Source: CAZUNO01 sp964621445 [NCBI: Candidatus Hadarchaeota archaeon]
GTDB taxonomy: Archaea; CAYQAE01; CAYVLA01
Direction of reading: 5' to 3'
Length of the DNA stretch: 64,000 nt
NCBI GenBank assembly: GCA_964621445.1
Contig: CAZUNO010000006.1
Location: 92,336-156,335, forward strand
Positions 40,090-48,452 of the stretch are shown piece after piece. The notes under the pieces were generated by a model, which was not told the DNA's origin, ran no database searches, and saw only the letters and a list, made by a program, of their open reading frames with translations. The position numbers and the translations under genes were made by a program. Each line of letters starts with the position of its first letter. Positions within the stretch are counted from its first letter, which is position 1.

Positions 40090-40615
40090 TTTCTAGACTC
40101 CGGCGGTCTTAGTCTGAAAGGTGACGAGTTCTTCATCATCCCCCTGGGTCGATTCACCGCTGTGGTCAGACCTAGCAGGGAAGGGTGGTGCAAGAGGCCT
40201 TCCCGTATCTGAGAGACTCTGATAACGATGTATAAATGGTAAAAGTGCCGGTTTGCCGGAAGGCAGCCTGTGAGATGGAATTTTGAGTTGTAGCTATATT
40301 AATTGATGCCAGCTTGGCCGGATTTTAAGGCAAAATTGGTTTTGACTTTTGTTATTTGATATTTATCTTTCAAAATGTTTTTCAAAGAAAAAATATTGGA
40401 TAATATTTACTTTAAGTTAATAAATTGGTTAAGCCTGCTATATGAGGGGTGTTTCAAGAACTTCAATTTTCCGGAATCAGTTCCAACTCTGACAAGTATC
40501 TCTTAAAACCGAATCTGGCGCGTAATATTTATGACAGGTCGCCCAGCTCTTGGGCGCAGGTGGTGTTTATCGGGTGGAAGAGACTGTGGATTTTTTTTGA
40601 AACCCTAACGAAGAC
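40090..40615 (+). other. AT-rich stretch with no recognisable gene
   Basis: Both strands were read. No frame shows a coherent protein, tRNA or repeat. The part from about 40300 to 40450 is clearly AT-rich compared with the flanks. Short hydrophilic frames exist but none resembles a family. Confidence 0.5.
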
Positions 40616-40813
40616 GTGGCACGACTGCCAAGAACTTATGGATGTAGTACGGCAACGAGCGGGCCGCCGTACGAGGATGTAACTTCCACCGAGATTGGTA
40701 AATGCCCCCTATGCGGCGGTGAGAATCTGAAGACCTGGAACACGAAGTAGATGCCCTGTCCCAAATGCGGTGCCAAGATGGAGCGAGGTGAGTTTTTGCT
40801 TAATTGGGATTGA
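40616..40813 (+). pseudogene. Zinc-ribbon protein interrupted by TAG
   Basis: One frame from GTG 40616 reads into GKCPLCGGENLKTWNTK, meets TAG at 40748-40750, and continues in the same frame MPCPKCGAKMERGEFLLNWD to TGA at 40811. The two CxxC pairs, 20 residues apart across the stop, form a zinc ribbon. The upstream 25 residues are not recognisable. It is either a decayed small gene or a case of stop-codon readthrough. The C-terminal ending KxxRGEFLLNWD looks like a natural domain end. Confidence 0.45.
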
Positions 40814-40928
40814 CCGCGGATACAATGGTTCCTTTGGAAAATCCAATCGGCTTGAATTTTAAATGCCTTGGCATTGGAAACGAATTTCTCCAACAAATGG
40901 TGTCAGAACGAGGGTTCTAAAGGTAAAA

Positions 40929-43217
40929 TCAATCGTCAAAAATCATGAAGGGGCCATCAGTTTTGGGTGACTGAATAGGCGGGCTAGATTTCCTATTTCT
41001 GGGTATATTGCGTTTCAAGTATGGCAGTATCGGCAGTAGGATGAGGCTGAGGATGATGGGGAGTATTGCCTCTTTTACCTGTATATCTATTTGATCAACG
41101 ATGAAATCCGGCCACTCCTCTATGTCGGCTTGGAGGTCAAAGTCTTGCGGCTCTCCGAGGCCTCCGTTGGAGGATATGTTGACCATGGTTCGGTTGCTGA
41201 GGGTTATTTCCTGTCCCGATCTCGTCTTTATATCCGGGGAGCCCTGGAGGTTGTAAACCTCCACGTCTTCCCCGGTGGAATCGATTCTAACAATGGATCG
41301 GACCCGGACTTTGACCAGGGCTTCGAGTTTGGACCAGTCCATCTTATTCACGGTTGCCTTATAGATATCGATGGATAACTTGGCTACCTTGGCCGGGATG
41401 CCCACGAGGGGAATTTTCTCCAAGACCTGTATGAATGCGTCCACTCCCTTCATGACACCGAAGCCGAAGAGCCCGGATAACTTGTCCTCAATCGGATAAT
41501 GGAAACCTGAGTCGTAGGCGGTCGGCAGGAGAACAATCTTCGCGTGCGGAATGGGGGGTTCGCAGTCCGACATCTTGCGGCTTATAGGTAGCTGGATGGT
41601 CGCCTTATTACCGTTGATCCACGCGATCTCGATTTTAACCCCTCCATCTATATCTATGATGTCCCCCGGCATCAACAGGAAGCCCTCCTCAACGGGCTTG
41701 TAATCAAAGGTGGGGTGGGCAAGACCCCTCTTAACCCTTACCCGTCCCGGTCCCCAGGGAGCCAATGGCGGATATTCCTCCAAGAAGACATCCTTATACT
41801 TCTGGGACCGTCCTTCACCCGTTATGCTCACGATCTGTGCGATTCCGCCGAACTCCACCTCGACCGAGGCCTCGAGATCGATCTCGTTGTTCTCGGGATC
41901 GACGGTCACAGCCTTAATGGTTCCGCCTATCTTGGCCTCCTCCCCGTGGATGTATGTCTGCTGGATCAGTATCTTTGAGAACTCTACGGGATCGATGAGG
42001 TTCTGCAGGATGTAGTTCACTTCCGCGCCTCCCGAATCATTGGTCCAGGCAGCATCCAGGTATGTCTTCTCATCAATCCCGAAGATCTCGAAGACGGGAA
42101 CATCCACCATGATCGGTGCCGGCTTGAGTACTCCCCTCAGATTCTTCCCGGGTTCCGACTGTCCGGCGTTTTCCTCCTTCACAGCGAAGAAGTACACCCT
42201 CTTTCCCTTCACCGGTTGGCCACTTGGCTCCTTCAATAACGAAACCAATCCGCCGGCAGGCTCGATATCGGTCCCGGTTCCGGCTTTAAAGTACTCAAAA
42301 GGATGAAAATGCTCTAGAGTTAGGAGAACCTTCTCTCCCCAGATCTCAAACTCATGATGATCGGATTCCGCGAGTGGCGAGTGGTTTGGAAGATACGCCT
42401 TGACGTAGACCCTCATCCTTAGAATCCCGGTGTCCTCCGGGGCGTAGTTTTCGCCGAGTTCTCGCAGATAGCTCAGATTCAGGGGCTTTCCCTCTTCGTT
42501 CAGCTGGAGGGCCTCGCAAGTGACCGGCTTCAAGATCCCAAACAAGTCTTGACCCGGGATTGATAGCCACCCACCAAACATATCCTGAGCCCACTCGGCA
42601 TCGGTGTGGTATTCGAAGAACCATCCTACTTCCTCAACCTCGCCCAGCTCCCCTTCACCGAACTGTAGAGCAAAGGTGGCCTTTTTCTTGTCCCGCGTGA
42701 TTTTTTGTGGACCACTGACGGTCAGTGTGAGGCCACGTGTTGCGATAAAATCGAAACTCGCGTCAAAGCGAGGCGATTTTCCAATAGTCTCGTCTCCTGC
42801 GAAGGCCTCGACGATGATGCTGAACTGTAGCACGAGAATATCTTCCCCCTCTTTCCCGTAGCCCAGGGTTCCATGCTCACGGCACAGTCGTTCCATTTCG
42901 CTTATCGTCACGCCTGTTCCTTCCCTCGTCACTACTAGGTCCGATACGGTGGAAAGGGTGACGGGTTCCATATAGTCGTATGGGTCCGTGTTCCTCTCGT
43001 AGAACTTGTAGTAGGAGAAGTTCCAAACAACCTTGGTTACCTCATCTGTGTCGTATCCCTCTGCAGCCAGCTGGAAGGTAACAGAGTCGGCATCGCTATA
43101 GATCTCTTCAGGGGCGGTGACGTGAAGTTCGACCCCGTGGCAGACGGTTGCTCCCAGGTTTATGGTGGTTGCAAGCAGCAGCAGGATGAAGACCTGGTTT
43201 ACGTTTCTCAAGATCAA
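40929..43217 (-). CDS. Large secreted or surface protein, unknown function
   Basis: About 762 residues from a TTG near 43217. The frame is open to 43325, but a TATA box lies at 43264-43273 on the minus strand, so transcription starts near 43240 and the upstream ATGs are not used. From 43217 the protein has a signal peptide (VNQVFILLLLATTINLG). The body is beta-rich with Ig-like segments (ELHVTAPEEIYSDADSVTF; LTLTVSGPQKI) and a large soluble domain. A C-terminal membrane helix (AILPIILSLILLPILPYL) ends in a basic cytoplasmic tail. It is therefore a type I membrane protein displayed outside the cell. No family is recognised. Confidence 0.65.
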   Translation of the reverse strand: MILRNVNQVFILLLLATTINLGATVCHGVELHVTAPEEIYSDADSVTFQLAAEGYDTDEVTKVVWNFSYYKFYERNTDPYDYMEPVTLSTVSDLVVTREGTGVTISEMERLCREHGTLGYGKEGEDILVLQFSIIVEAFAGDETIGKSPRFDASFDFIATRGLTLTVSGPQKITRDKKKATFALQFGEGELGEVEEVGWFFEYHTDAEWAQDMFGGWLSIPGQDLFGILKPVTCEALQLNEEGKPLNLSYLRELGENYAPEDTGILRMRVYVKAYLPNHSPLAESDHHEFEIWGEKVLLTLEHFHPFEYFKAGTGTDIEPAGGLVSLLKEPSGQPVKGKRVYFFAVKEENAGQSEPGKNLRGVLKPAPIMVDVPVFEIFGIDEKTYLDAAWTNDSGGAEVNYILQNLIDPVEFSKILIQQTYIHGEEAKIGGTIKAVTVDPENNEIDLEASVEVEFGGIAQIVSITGEGRSQKYKDVFLEEYPPLAPWGPGRVRVKRGLAHPTFDYKPVEEGFLLMPGDIIDIDGGVKIEIAWINGNKATIQLPISRKMSDCEPPIPHAKIVLLPTAYDSGFHYPIEDKLSGLFGFGVMKGVDAFIQVLEKIPLVGIPAKVAKLSIDIYKATVNKMDWSKLEALVKVRVRSIVRIDSTGEDVEVYNLQGSPDIKTRSGQEITLSNRTMVNISSNGGLGEPQDFDLQADIEEWPDFIVDQIDIQVKEAILPIILSLILLPILPYLKRNIPRNRKSSPPIQSPKTDGPFMIFDD

Positions 43218-43263
43218 CCAACCCCCGGTGAGGAATTTTGAAGGAGCCTTTGTTGCATTAGAG

Positions 43264-43273
43264 GTATATAAAC
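43264..43273 (-). promoter_or_regulatory. TATA box of the large secreted-protein gene
   Basis: On the minus strand the sequence reads GTTTATATAC, a clear archaeal TATA box. The start site should fall near 43240, 20-25 nt before the TTG at 43217, which supports that start over the upstream ATG codons. Confidence 0.55.
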
Positions 43274-43588
43274 ATTTAGGATGCCTCAAAGTCAGAAGGA
43301 AACGCATAGACATCTTTTTTCCCACCAGCGAGAATCCTCCAGTTCACAATGGGAATGTCTTCAGCTATCTATCCCTAGATAGTCTGTATAATGAAAATCT
43401 TTGAATCTATATACGCAAAATAGAGATAGCAGGCCTCGAGGTTTTCTCACTGGGACCGGCTAATGGCCAAGCCCACAGCGAATGTATAAACAATAATATG
43501 AAGAGGCTAGGCTCCTCAATTTCCGCGGTCCATTCTCAAAGACCTGACAGCATGTATATTTTGGCCTCCCGGATAGGGCCTTCGGATC

Positions 43589-44690
43589 TTAGACGAGCCC
43601 GGACCTTGATCTTGGCACCGGGGGCGGCGGTGGGATTTCCGGCGGGACATCATCCACCAGGGGTACGACATCCTCGAACATCGTCGTGTAAGATCTCTGG
43701 ATTGCAGGCTCAAGGCTGGATGCGGCCATCTCGTATTCACCGTTCCGTGTGTGCTTCCTCCCGGCTTCCAGGGCTTTGGATGTGGAAAGGTTAAGATCAA
43801 GCCATCTTGCATAACGGATTAAAAGTTCCAGCTCAAGGATCATCCCTTTTGCCTGACTCAACAACAGGTCATTCCATGGTATCTCTGCAATAAGGCAAGG
43901 AGCGTCATCTATGGTTATATTTGGCGTTATCAATTCTTTTTCGCTGAGGTTGACCCCGATGTAGGTTAGGTCTCTAGTTTCCGAGAAGATGGCGACCTTG
44001 TCGGCTATAACATCGCTTAGGTGGTGGGCTTCGAGCAGGATTGTGGTGGCATTGGGTCCCCCGTATGGTCTGGCCTCCATCATGGGGTATAGTGAAACAA
44101 CGGGTAATGGGGAGGCCTTTGATCGATTAAAAAAGATATATTTGTTCACCAGGCGGTACGCCGCCTGGTAGGAGCTTTCGTCGGCCAGCTTGAATGGGGT
44201 GGGTCCCTGGTATATCCACATCACCCCCTCGTTTCTCACCGCCTGTTCCATGTCATCTATTAGTTCGAAAGGCCTGATTTTGGCGGTCCAAAATCCCGGA
44301 ATGAGCACTCCATTAACGTCCCCTGCGTGTAATTCCCACCATTCCCTTAGCTTCTCATAATTCAGCGAATCATAGCCACCATATGGGTGTTCCGTCCAAA
44401 GGGTCAACGGAACCTCCGACGTATTGAAGCCAAGGGTTACGTTCCAACCACCCATGCCTCCTTAAAGGCCAGAACTCCTAAAGACAGGTTCGGGTTGATA
44501 TCCCGGACCTTCTGAGCCGTATTCCTGGCCATTTGATAGATTTTTCTCTCCTCCCAATTCTGAAATTCCTCTAGGAGGCCTTCGTTCTCCAGGAATTGGT
44601 AGCGCTCACCGGGGGCAATATCCCGGAACCGCCTGCCCGTTTCGTTGGCGAACTTGTGGAAGGCTTTGTAGTCATAGCTGTACATATATT
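43589..44690 (-). pseudogene. Remnant of a secreted TIM-barrel-like protein
   Basis: Two frames on the minus strand belong to one protein. The first (44685-44437) ends with VRDINPNLSLGVLAFKEA. The second (44455-43589) continues WNVTLGF and onward, ending with a Pro-rich tail (PPEIPPPPPVPRSRSG). The frame changes near 44450. The sequence alternates polar barrel-like strands and helices (FTxTEHPYGGYDSLNYEKLREWW; GVLIPGFWTAKIRPF). The 5' end is missing: the first frame is joined directly to a sialidase-like fragment. No family name can be given. Confidence 0.45.
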
Positions 44691-44699
44691 GGGTCCCTC

Positions 44700-44903
44700 G
44701 CCTCCATTCTCTGACTGGAAGACCAACGTCTTGTTGTACCTCCCTCTGTCTCCCCCGGGACCGAAGTAATCGTGGGAGGCCACCAACCCTCCATCGGGAA
44801 GAACCACTATGCTGGGGGAGCCGATGAACCTTTCGCTCTTGGCCGGGGAGTGATTGATTACCATCCCGGGAACCTGCGAGAAATCAGGGTCCTTGTAGGG
44901 CAT
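44700..44903 (-). pseudogene. N-terminal fragment of a sialidase (GH33-like)
   Basis: The first 65 codons read like the first blade of a sialidase or BNR-repeat propeller: [38 protein letters not shown] and the strand [11 protein letters not shown]. The homology stops at about 44720, and the frame then runs out into the neighbouring gene's sequence in a wrong frame. The remaining blades and the catalytic Tyr-Glu are absent. A deletion seems to have joined this fragment to the gene at 43589-44690. Confidence 0.5.
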
Positions 44904-45239
44904 GATGTGGACCGGAGATGGAGTTCATAATAACCTTTCTTTACCACCATCTAGGAACCGATAAACTTGCATTTGGTGAATTCTCACTTCTTCAAATTAG
45001 TAGTTCCTTTCCGTCCTTTGCCCATTGATTCTGAATGCCTCCTATGAACTCGGTTCCAGGCAGGGGATAGTATGCGGTCCTTTTTAACAATCAGGATCCA
45101 AGGCAAATAGCTTGAGATCGTAAGGGAGCCTAATAGGTTGAATAACTTGGTGGCCTAGGGCCCACTGGGGTTCTTCAGCCTGAGAATATAACCAAATACT
45201 TAGGAATTTGAATGGTAAGAAAAGCAATTTACGATTCGA
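44904..45239 (-). other. Gap with a possible C-terminal gene remnant
   Basis: At 44985-45072 on the minus strand, a frame reads KRTAYYPLPGTEFIGGIQNQ and a further ten residues to a stop. It looks like the end of a real protein but has a stop just upstream and no start. It may be another decayed gene end. Nothing else is recognised between 44904 and 45239. Confidence 0.25.
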
Positions 45240-46661
45240 TCAGGATTCGCTGGGCAACCGGTTACTAGCTTTCCTGCTATCAGGCCTGGAAAGCTGGATT
45301 CCTTGGCGGATATAACTCTGCCTGCCGGATGATATGCTGAAGCCCAGCTTTTCAAAATCCAAAACGGGAGTCTCTGCCTGCCTTAGCTTCAGAACGCAAT
45401 CGAAAAGCTCCTTTATCATGGCCAAGTCGGCCTCGTCTTCAACTAGCATGGGATTCAGCATGAACACCACCGTACAGTTCGCTTTCCTGAAACGATCGAC
45501 CATTTCCATTATGTGGGGATAGATGGTCTCTATCCGTGATGATACTAGATAGGCAGATAGAATGTCAACCAAAGCCCTCTTTTTCCTTGGTTCAATTGCC
45601 TCCAGTGCTCTGGACATCGCTACTTCAACCACAGATAATGCCACTGGGGATACGTAGGTATCTTCATGTGTTTCCAGAGTGGGGACTTCGGTAAACCGGC
45701 TGGTGTAACAGTCAACGATCCTGAGCCGGGATTTACCCTGGTTGAGATCTGAGCGTATCTTGTCGGGTGTTCTTGTCGCACTCACCACCAAGGAGCCCTC
45801 ACCTTGATCGAGTCCGGTTTGGATGAAGGCCCGAGCAAAGTCCTCCTTTTCCTGGTTGGGACCTGCGACCAGTAACATTGCCATGCCTTTTGGCAGTCCT
45901 CCATCGAGGGCCTTATCGAGGTGGCTAATTCCGGTGGATATCCGGGAGGTCAACACCCCGTCATATATGGTATGGAGAAGGCCTTCCTCTATTAGGTAGT
46001 CCATATACTTATTCACCGTTCTGCCACAGTTGGATCTGACTATCCTTCGAAGTTCCTCATGGTCATCTATATTAGCAATTTTCGCGAAATGATCAACGAT
46101 GGCTTCAAACAGGTCGACGAGTTCTTCCTTTCTTACCTGATCCTGGTCGACTTTCAGAACGGAATCACGATCAAGCATGAATTCGCCCTTGTCCGTGAAT
46201 CGGGAACGCGATAATATGGCTTGGTTATTAACATATCTTTCTAGGATCATATTTAGCCGTTCTGCACCCTCAAGAACGACTATTGGCTGTGCAAGATCCT
46301 GGTACAGTTGTCCAAATAGGCTTAGGGCAACGTGATTGTCCGAGGGTAAGGGGAATCCAGGGTCAAAATGACCCGTTGCCGCTATCTGTTCCATTCTTCT
46401 CCGGTTTTGTTCGGCCCAATAGGTATAGAAAGGAAGACCCAGAGCCTGGAGCACGAGGAATTTCATGGCCTGATCGGGGTTTCCATTGGAGTAGGCCTGG
46501 AATAGAAAAAGCGAAGGACCCAGTACGAGAATAACGGTGGGGAGCATTGCCAAATGAGGGGTATATCTGGTCCTTGCATAGAACTGGAGAAAACCAATCA
46601 CTCCCATGGCCAGAGTAACGAGGGCCAGGATTTCACCTATTATCGCTACCAGCCCGATCAA
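45240..46661 (-). CDS. Membrane-anchored KaiC/RAD55-like protein with degenerate Walker A
   Basis: A 473-residue protein. Three N-terminal membrane helices (about residues 3-25, 37-56, 66-83) are followed by a helical linker (100-235) and a RecA-like domain from about residue 243. The domain has ISTGISHLDKALDGGLPKGM, the KaiC entry motif. Walker A reads AGPNQEKEDFA instead of GPPGTGKT, so the Lys and Ser/Thr that bind phosphate are missing. The Walker B region reads RALVDILSAYL and strand NCTVVFMLNPM follows. ATP binding may be lost. It overlaps the upstream small membrane gene by 29 nt and is probably co-expressed with it. Confidence 0.75.
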   Translation of the reverse strand: MIGLVAIIGEILALVTLAMGVIGFLQFYARTRYTPHLAMLPTVILVLGPSLFLFQAYSNGNPDQAMKFLVLQALGLPFYTYWAEQNRRRMEQIAATGHFDPGFPLPSDNHVALSLFGQLYQDLAQPIVVLEGAERLNMILERYVNNQAILSRSRFTDKGEFMLDRDSVLKVDQDQVRKEELVDLFEAIVDHFAKIANIDDHEELRRIVRSNCGRTVNKYMDYLIEEGLLHTIYDGVLTSRISTGISHLDKALDGGLPKGMAMLLVAGPNQEKEDFARAFIQTGLDQGEGSLVVSATRTPDKIRSDLNQGKSRLRIVDCYTSRFTEVPTLETHEDTYVSPVALSVVEVAMSRALEAIEPRKKRALVDILSAYLVSSRIETIYPHIMEMVDRFRKANCTVVFMLNPMLVEDEADLAMIKELFDCVLKLRQAETPVLDFEKLGFSISSGRQSYIRQGIQLSRPDSRKASNRLPSES

Positions 46662-47040
46662 GAATCCACCTCCTCCCCCTAACTATGTGCTGGAGTAGGA
46701 GCTTGTTTGAGAACTGGGCAAGAATCAATCCAAGAATCAGGCAGTATCCTCCAAGGAGTACCATCCATGAATTGCCCAGAATTAGGTAGGCCACTACTGC
46801 GATATATCCAGAGGCGAGAACGCAGAAGGCCAAGGCGTAAAGGTAGGACCTTGGCATATTGCCGCTCACCGATTCTATTCTTACATACTGATATACCATG
46901 TTGTAGAAGAAGGCGATTATTGAGACGGCAGCTAGTAGGAGAGCACCATTATGCATGTAGCCCTTCGAATATAGTGTAATTCCAATAGCAACCGCACAGG
47001 TTACAGCTATAATGCTTGTATTTCTTGATAATTTCAACAA
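46633..47040 (-). CDS. Small multi-span membrane protein
   Basis: A 135-residue hydrophobic protein with four predicted membrane helices: near residues 8-24, 31-52, 66-86 and 90-110. It ends in a basic tail (QHIVRGRRWILDRAGSDNR). It starts at a TTG at 47040 and its end overlaps the membrane KaiC-like gene by 29 nt. The pair is probably one operon. No family was recognised. A membrane complex with the KaiC-like protein is possible but is only inference from the overlap. Confidence 0.65.
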   Translation of the reverse strand: MLKLSRNTSIIAVTCAVAIGITLYSKGYMHNGALLLAAVSIIAFFYNMVYQYVRIESVSGNMPRSYLYALAFCVLASGYIAVVAYLILGNSWMVLLGGYCLILGLILAQFSNKLLLQHIVRGRRWILDRAGSDNR

Positions 47041-47245
47041 TATTTACAACCATTGAATAATTATTGAGGCAATTTTCTTTGAACACATAAAAATGTCTTT
47101 GATATTGGAAACTAATCAAAAAGATAGATTCTCATCGAACCGCCTTTTATCGATGAGTCCGCTAACTCTTCCAAGACCTTTTTTAGTCTGCCCTGTTGCC
47201 AAAAAAAGAATGGTCTCCTGGAATTTCCCCCCCGAGTCATTTTCC

Positions 47246-48103
47246 ATGAAGGCGAAGGCTTGGATACGGATGATGCGGCTTCACACATCCTTGATATATC
47301 CGTCCATGGGGCTCGCCGCATCTCTATTCATTTTAGGACGACCAAGGAGCATTGGTTTTCTTGTTCCCGTAATATCCATCCTGTTGATATCAATATCTGC
47401 CTATATGCTCAATGACGTATTTGACGTTGACGTCGATGAGGTGAGCAATGCCGATCGTCCAATTCCCACTGGAGTGCTCTCCAAACGTGAGGTTTCGGTA
47501 GTTGGTTCCCTTTGTCTGGCAGGCGGTTTTTTATTGGCCACAACATCAGGTTCAATTATAGCAATTGGAATCTCGATCATAATGTGCGCTTTGAGCATTT
47601 TCTACTCTGCTCCCCCCTTACGATTAAGAAGGTTGTTCATTGCGCCTTACCTGGTGATAGCAGGATTTGCTTCCCTTTCCTTCCTATTTGCCGCTGCTTA
47701 CCACGGCTCACTCCTGGAGGGGGATGTCCTGCTAGGCGGTATATTGGTTCTTGGATATGCAACGGGCTCCTGCATGGTGAAGGAATTCAAGGATCTGGAG
47801 GGTGACTCCTCAAGCGGGGTTAAGTCAATCCCCAGCACTTTGGGTCTGGAGAGGGGTGTAAAGGTAACCCTTCCCCTGTACCTGGGTGCGTACATGCTTC
47901 TACTTCCTCTCTACTGGATATTCTCTTTACATGCAATCTTTTTAGTAGCATTCGCTGCCATACTTGCCATTAAGGTCAAGAAATCCTATGATCTTTTGCA
48001 GGCTCCAAGGGAGATGGAACGGAGAATAGGCATCCTGAAGGTAGAGGTCGTTTCCACGGTAGTCATCTTCCTGCTGGCTGCTCTAAGCGCCACCATGGGT
48101 TGA
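47246..48103 (+). CDS. UbiA-family prenyltransferase
   Basis: A polytopic membrane prenyltransferase of 285 residues from ATG 47246. Upstream frame residues are not hydrophobic and not UbiA-like, so an earlier start is rejected. The two Asp-rich motifs are present: YMLNDVFDVDVDEVSNADRP near residue 55 (NDxxDxxxD) and MVKEFKDLEGDSSSG near residue 175. About eight membrane helices fit the family. Archaeal members include geranylgeranylglyceryl-phosphate prenyltransferase (archaeal lipid synthesis) and quinone prenyltransferases. The exact substrate cannot be told. Confidence 0.88.
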   Translation: MKAKAWIRMMRLHTSLIYPSMGLAASLFILGRPRSIGFLVPVISILLISISAYMLNDVFDVDVDEVSNADRPIPTGVLSKREVSVVGSLCLAGGFLLATTSGSIIAIGISIIMCALSIFYSAPPLRLRRLFIAPYLVIAGFASLSFLFAAAYHGSLLEGDVLLGGILVLGYATGSCMVKEFKDLEGDSSSGVKSIPSTLGLERGVKVTLPLYLGAYMLLLPLYWIFSLHAIFLVAFAAILAIKVKKSYDLLQAPREMERRIGILKVEVVSTVVIFLLAALSATMG

Positions 48104-48449
48104 GTACTTAGAGCACTTAGTAATCACTTGGAAGTCACTCCACTCTATACAGGGATCTACTGCCGTAGGATTCACAAATGAGTTTCCAAATTTTGGCGAA
48201 TTCAACAAAAGATGAAGTTATATTTTTAAAAGCGGGCATGTCATCCCTAGGTAATGAAGATGCATCCGGACCATTCGGTTATTACTCAGTTTTGTGAGTG
48301 CCGATTCTGTTTGGTAATTGCATTTTCGGTCCTACCCTAAAGGAAGCTGAAAAAAGCTCCGAGTGAGGGGGTTTTCTTTTTGTGTGAAATTTTTGGTAAT
48401 AACCACAGCGTAGACTATTTCATATGGACACCATTTTCGGAGGTGGCTA
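48104..48449 (+). other. Intergenic stretch with a TATA-like site
   Basis: No protein or RNA is recognised. A TATA-like GTTATATTTTTA occurs near 48218, and AGCT-GAAAAA-AGCT followed by T-rich sequence near 48350-48385 could be a weak terminator or a coincidental hairpin. The ABC gene's ribosome binding site is at 48438-48446. Confidence 0.3.
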
Positions 48450-48452
48450 GTG

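Noticed and set aside
40120-40230. GGTCAGACC and AGGGAAGGG segments slightly reminiscent of SRP RNA helix 8
   Set aside because: The conserved loop sequence and pairing do not fit, and no long flanking helix was found.
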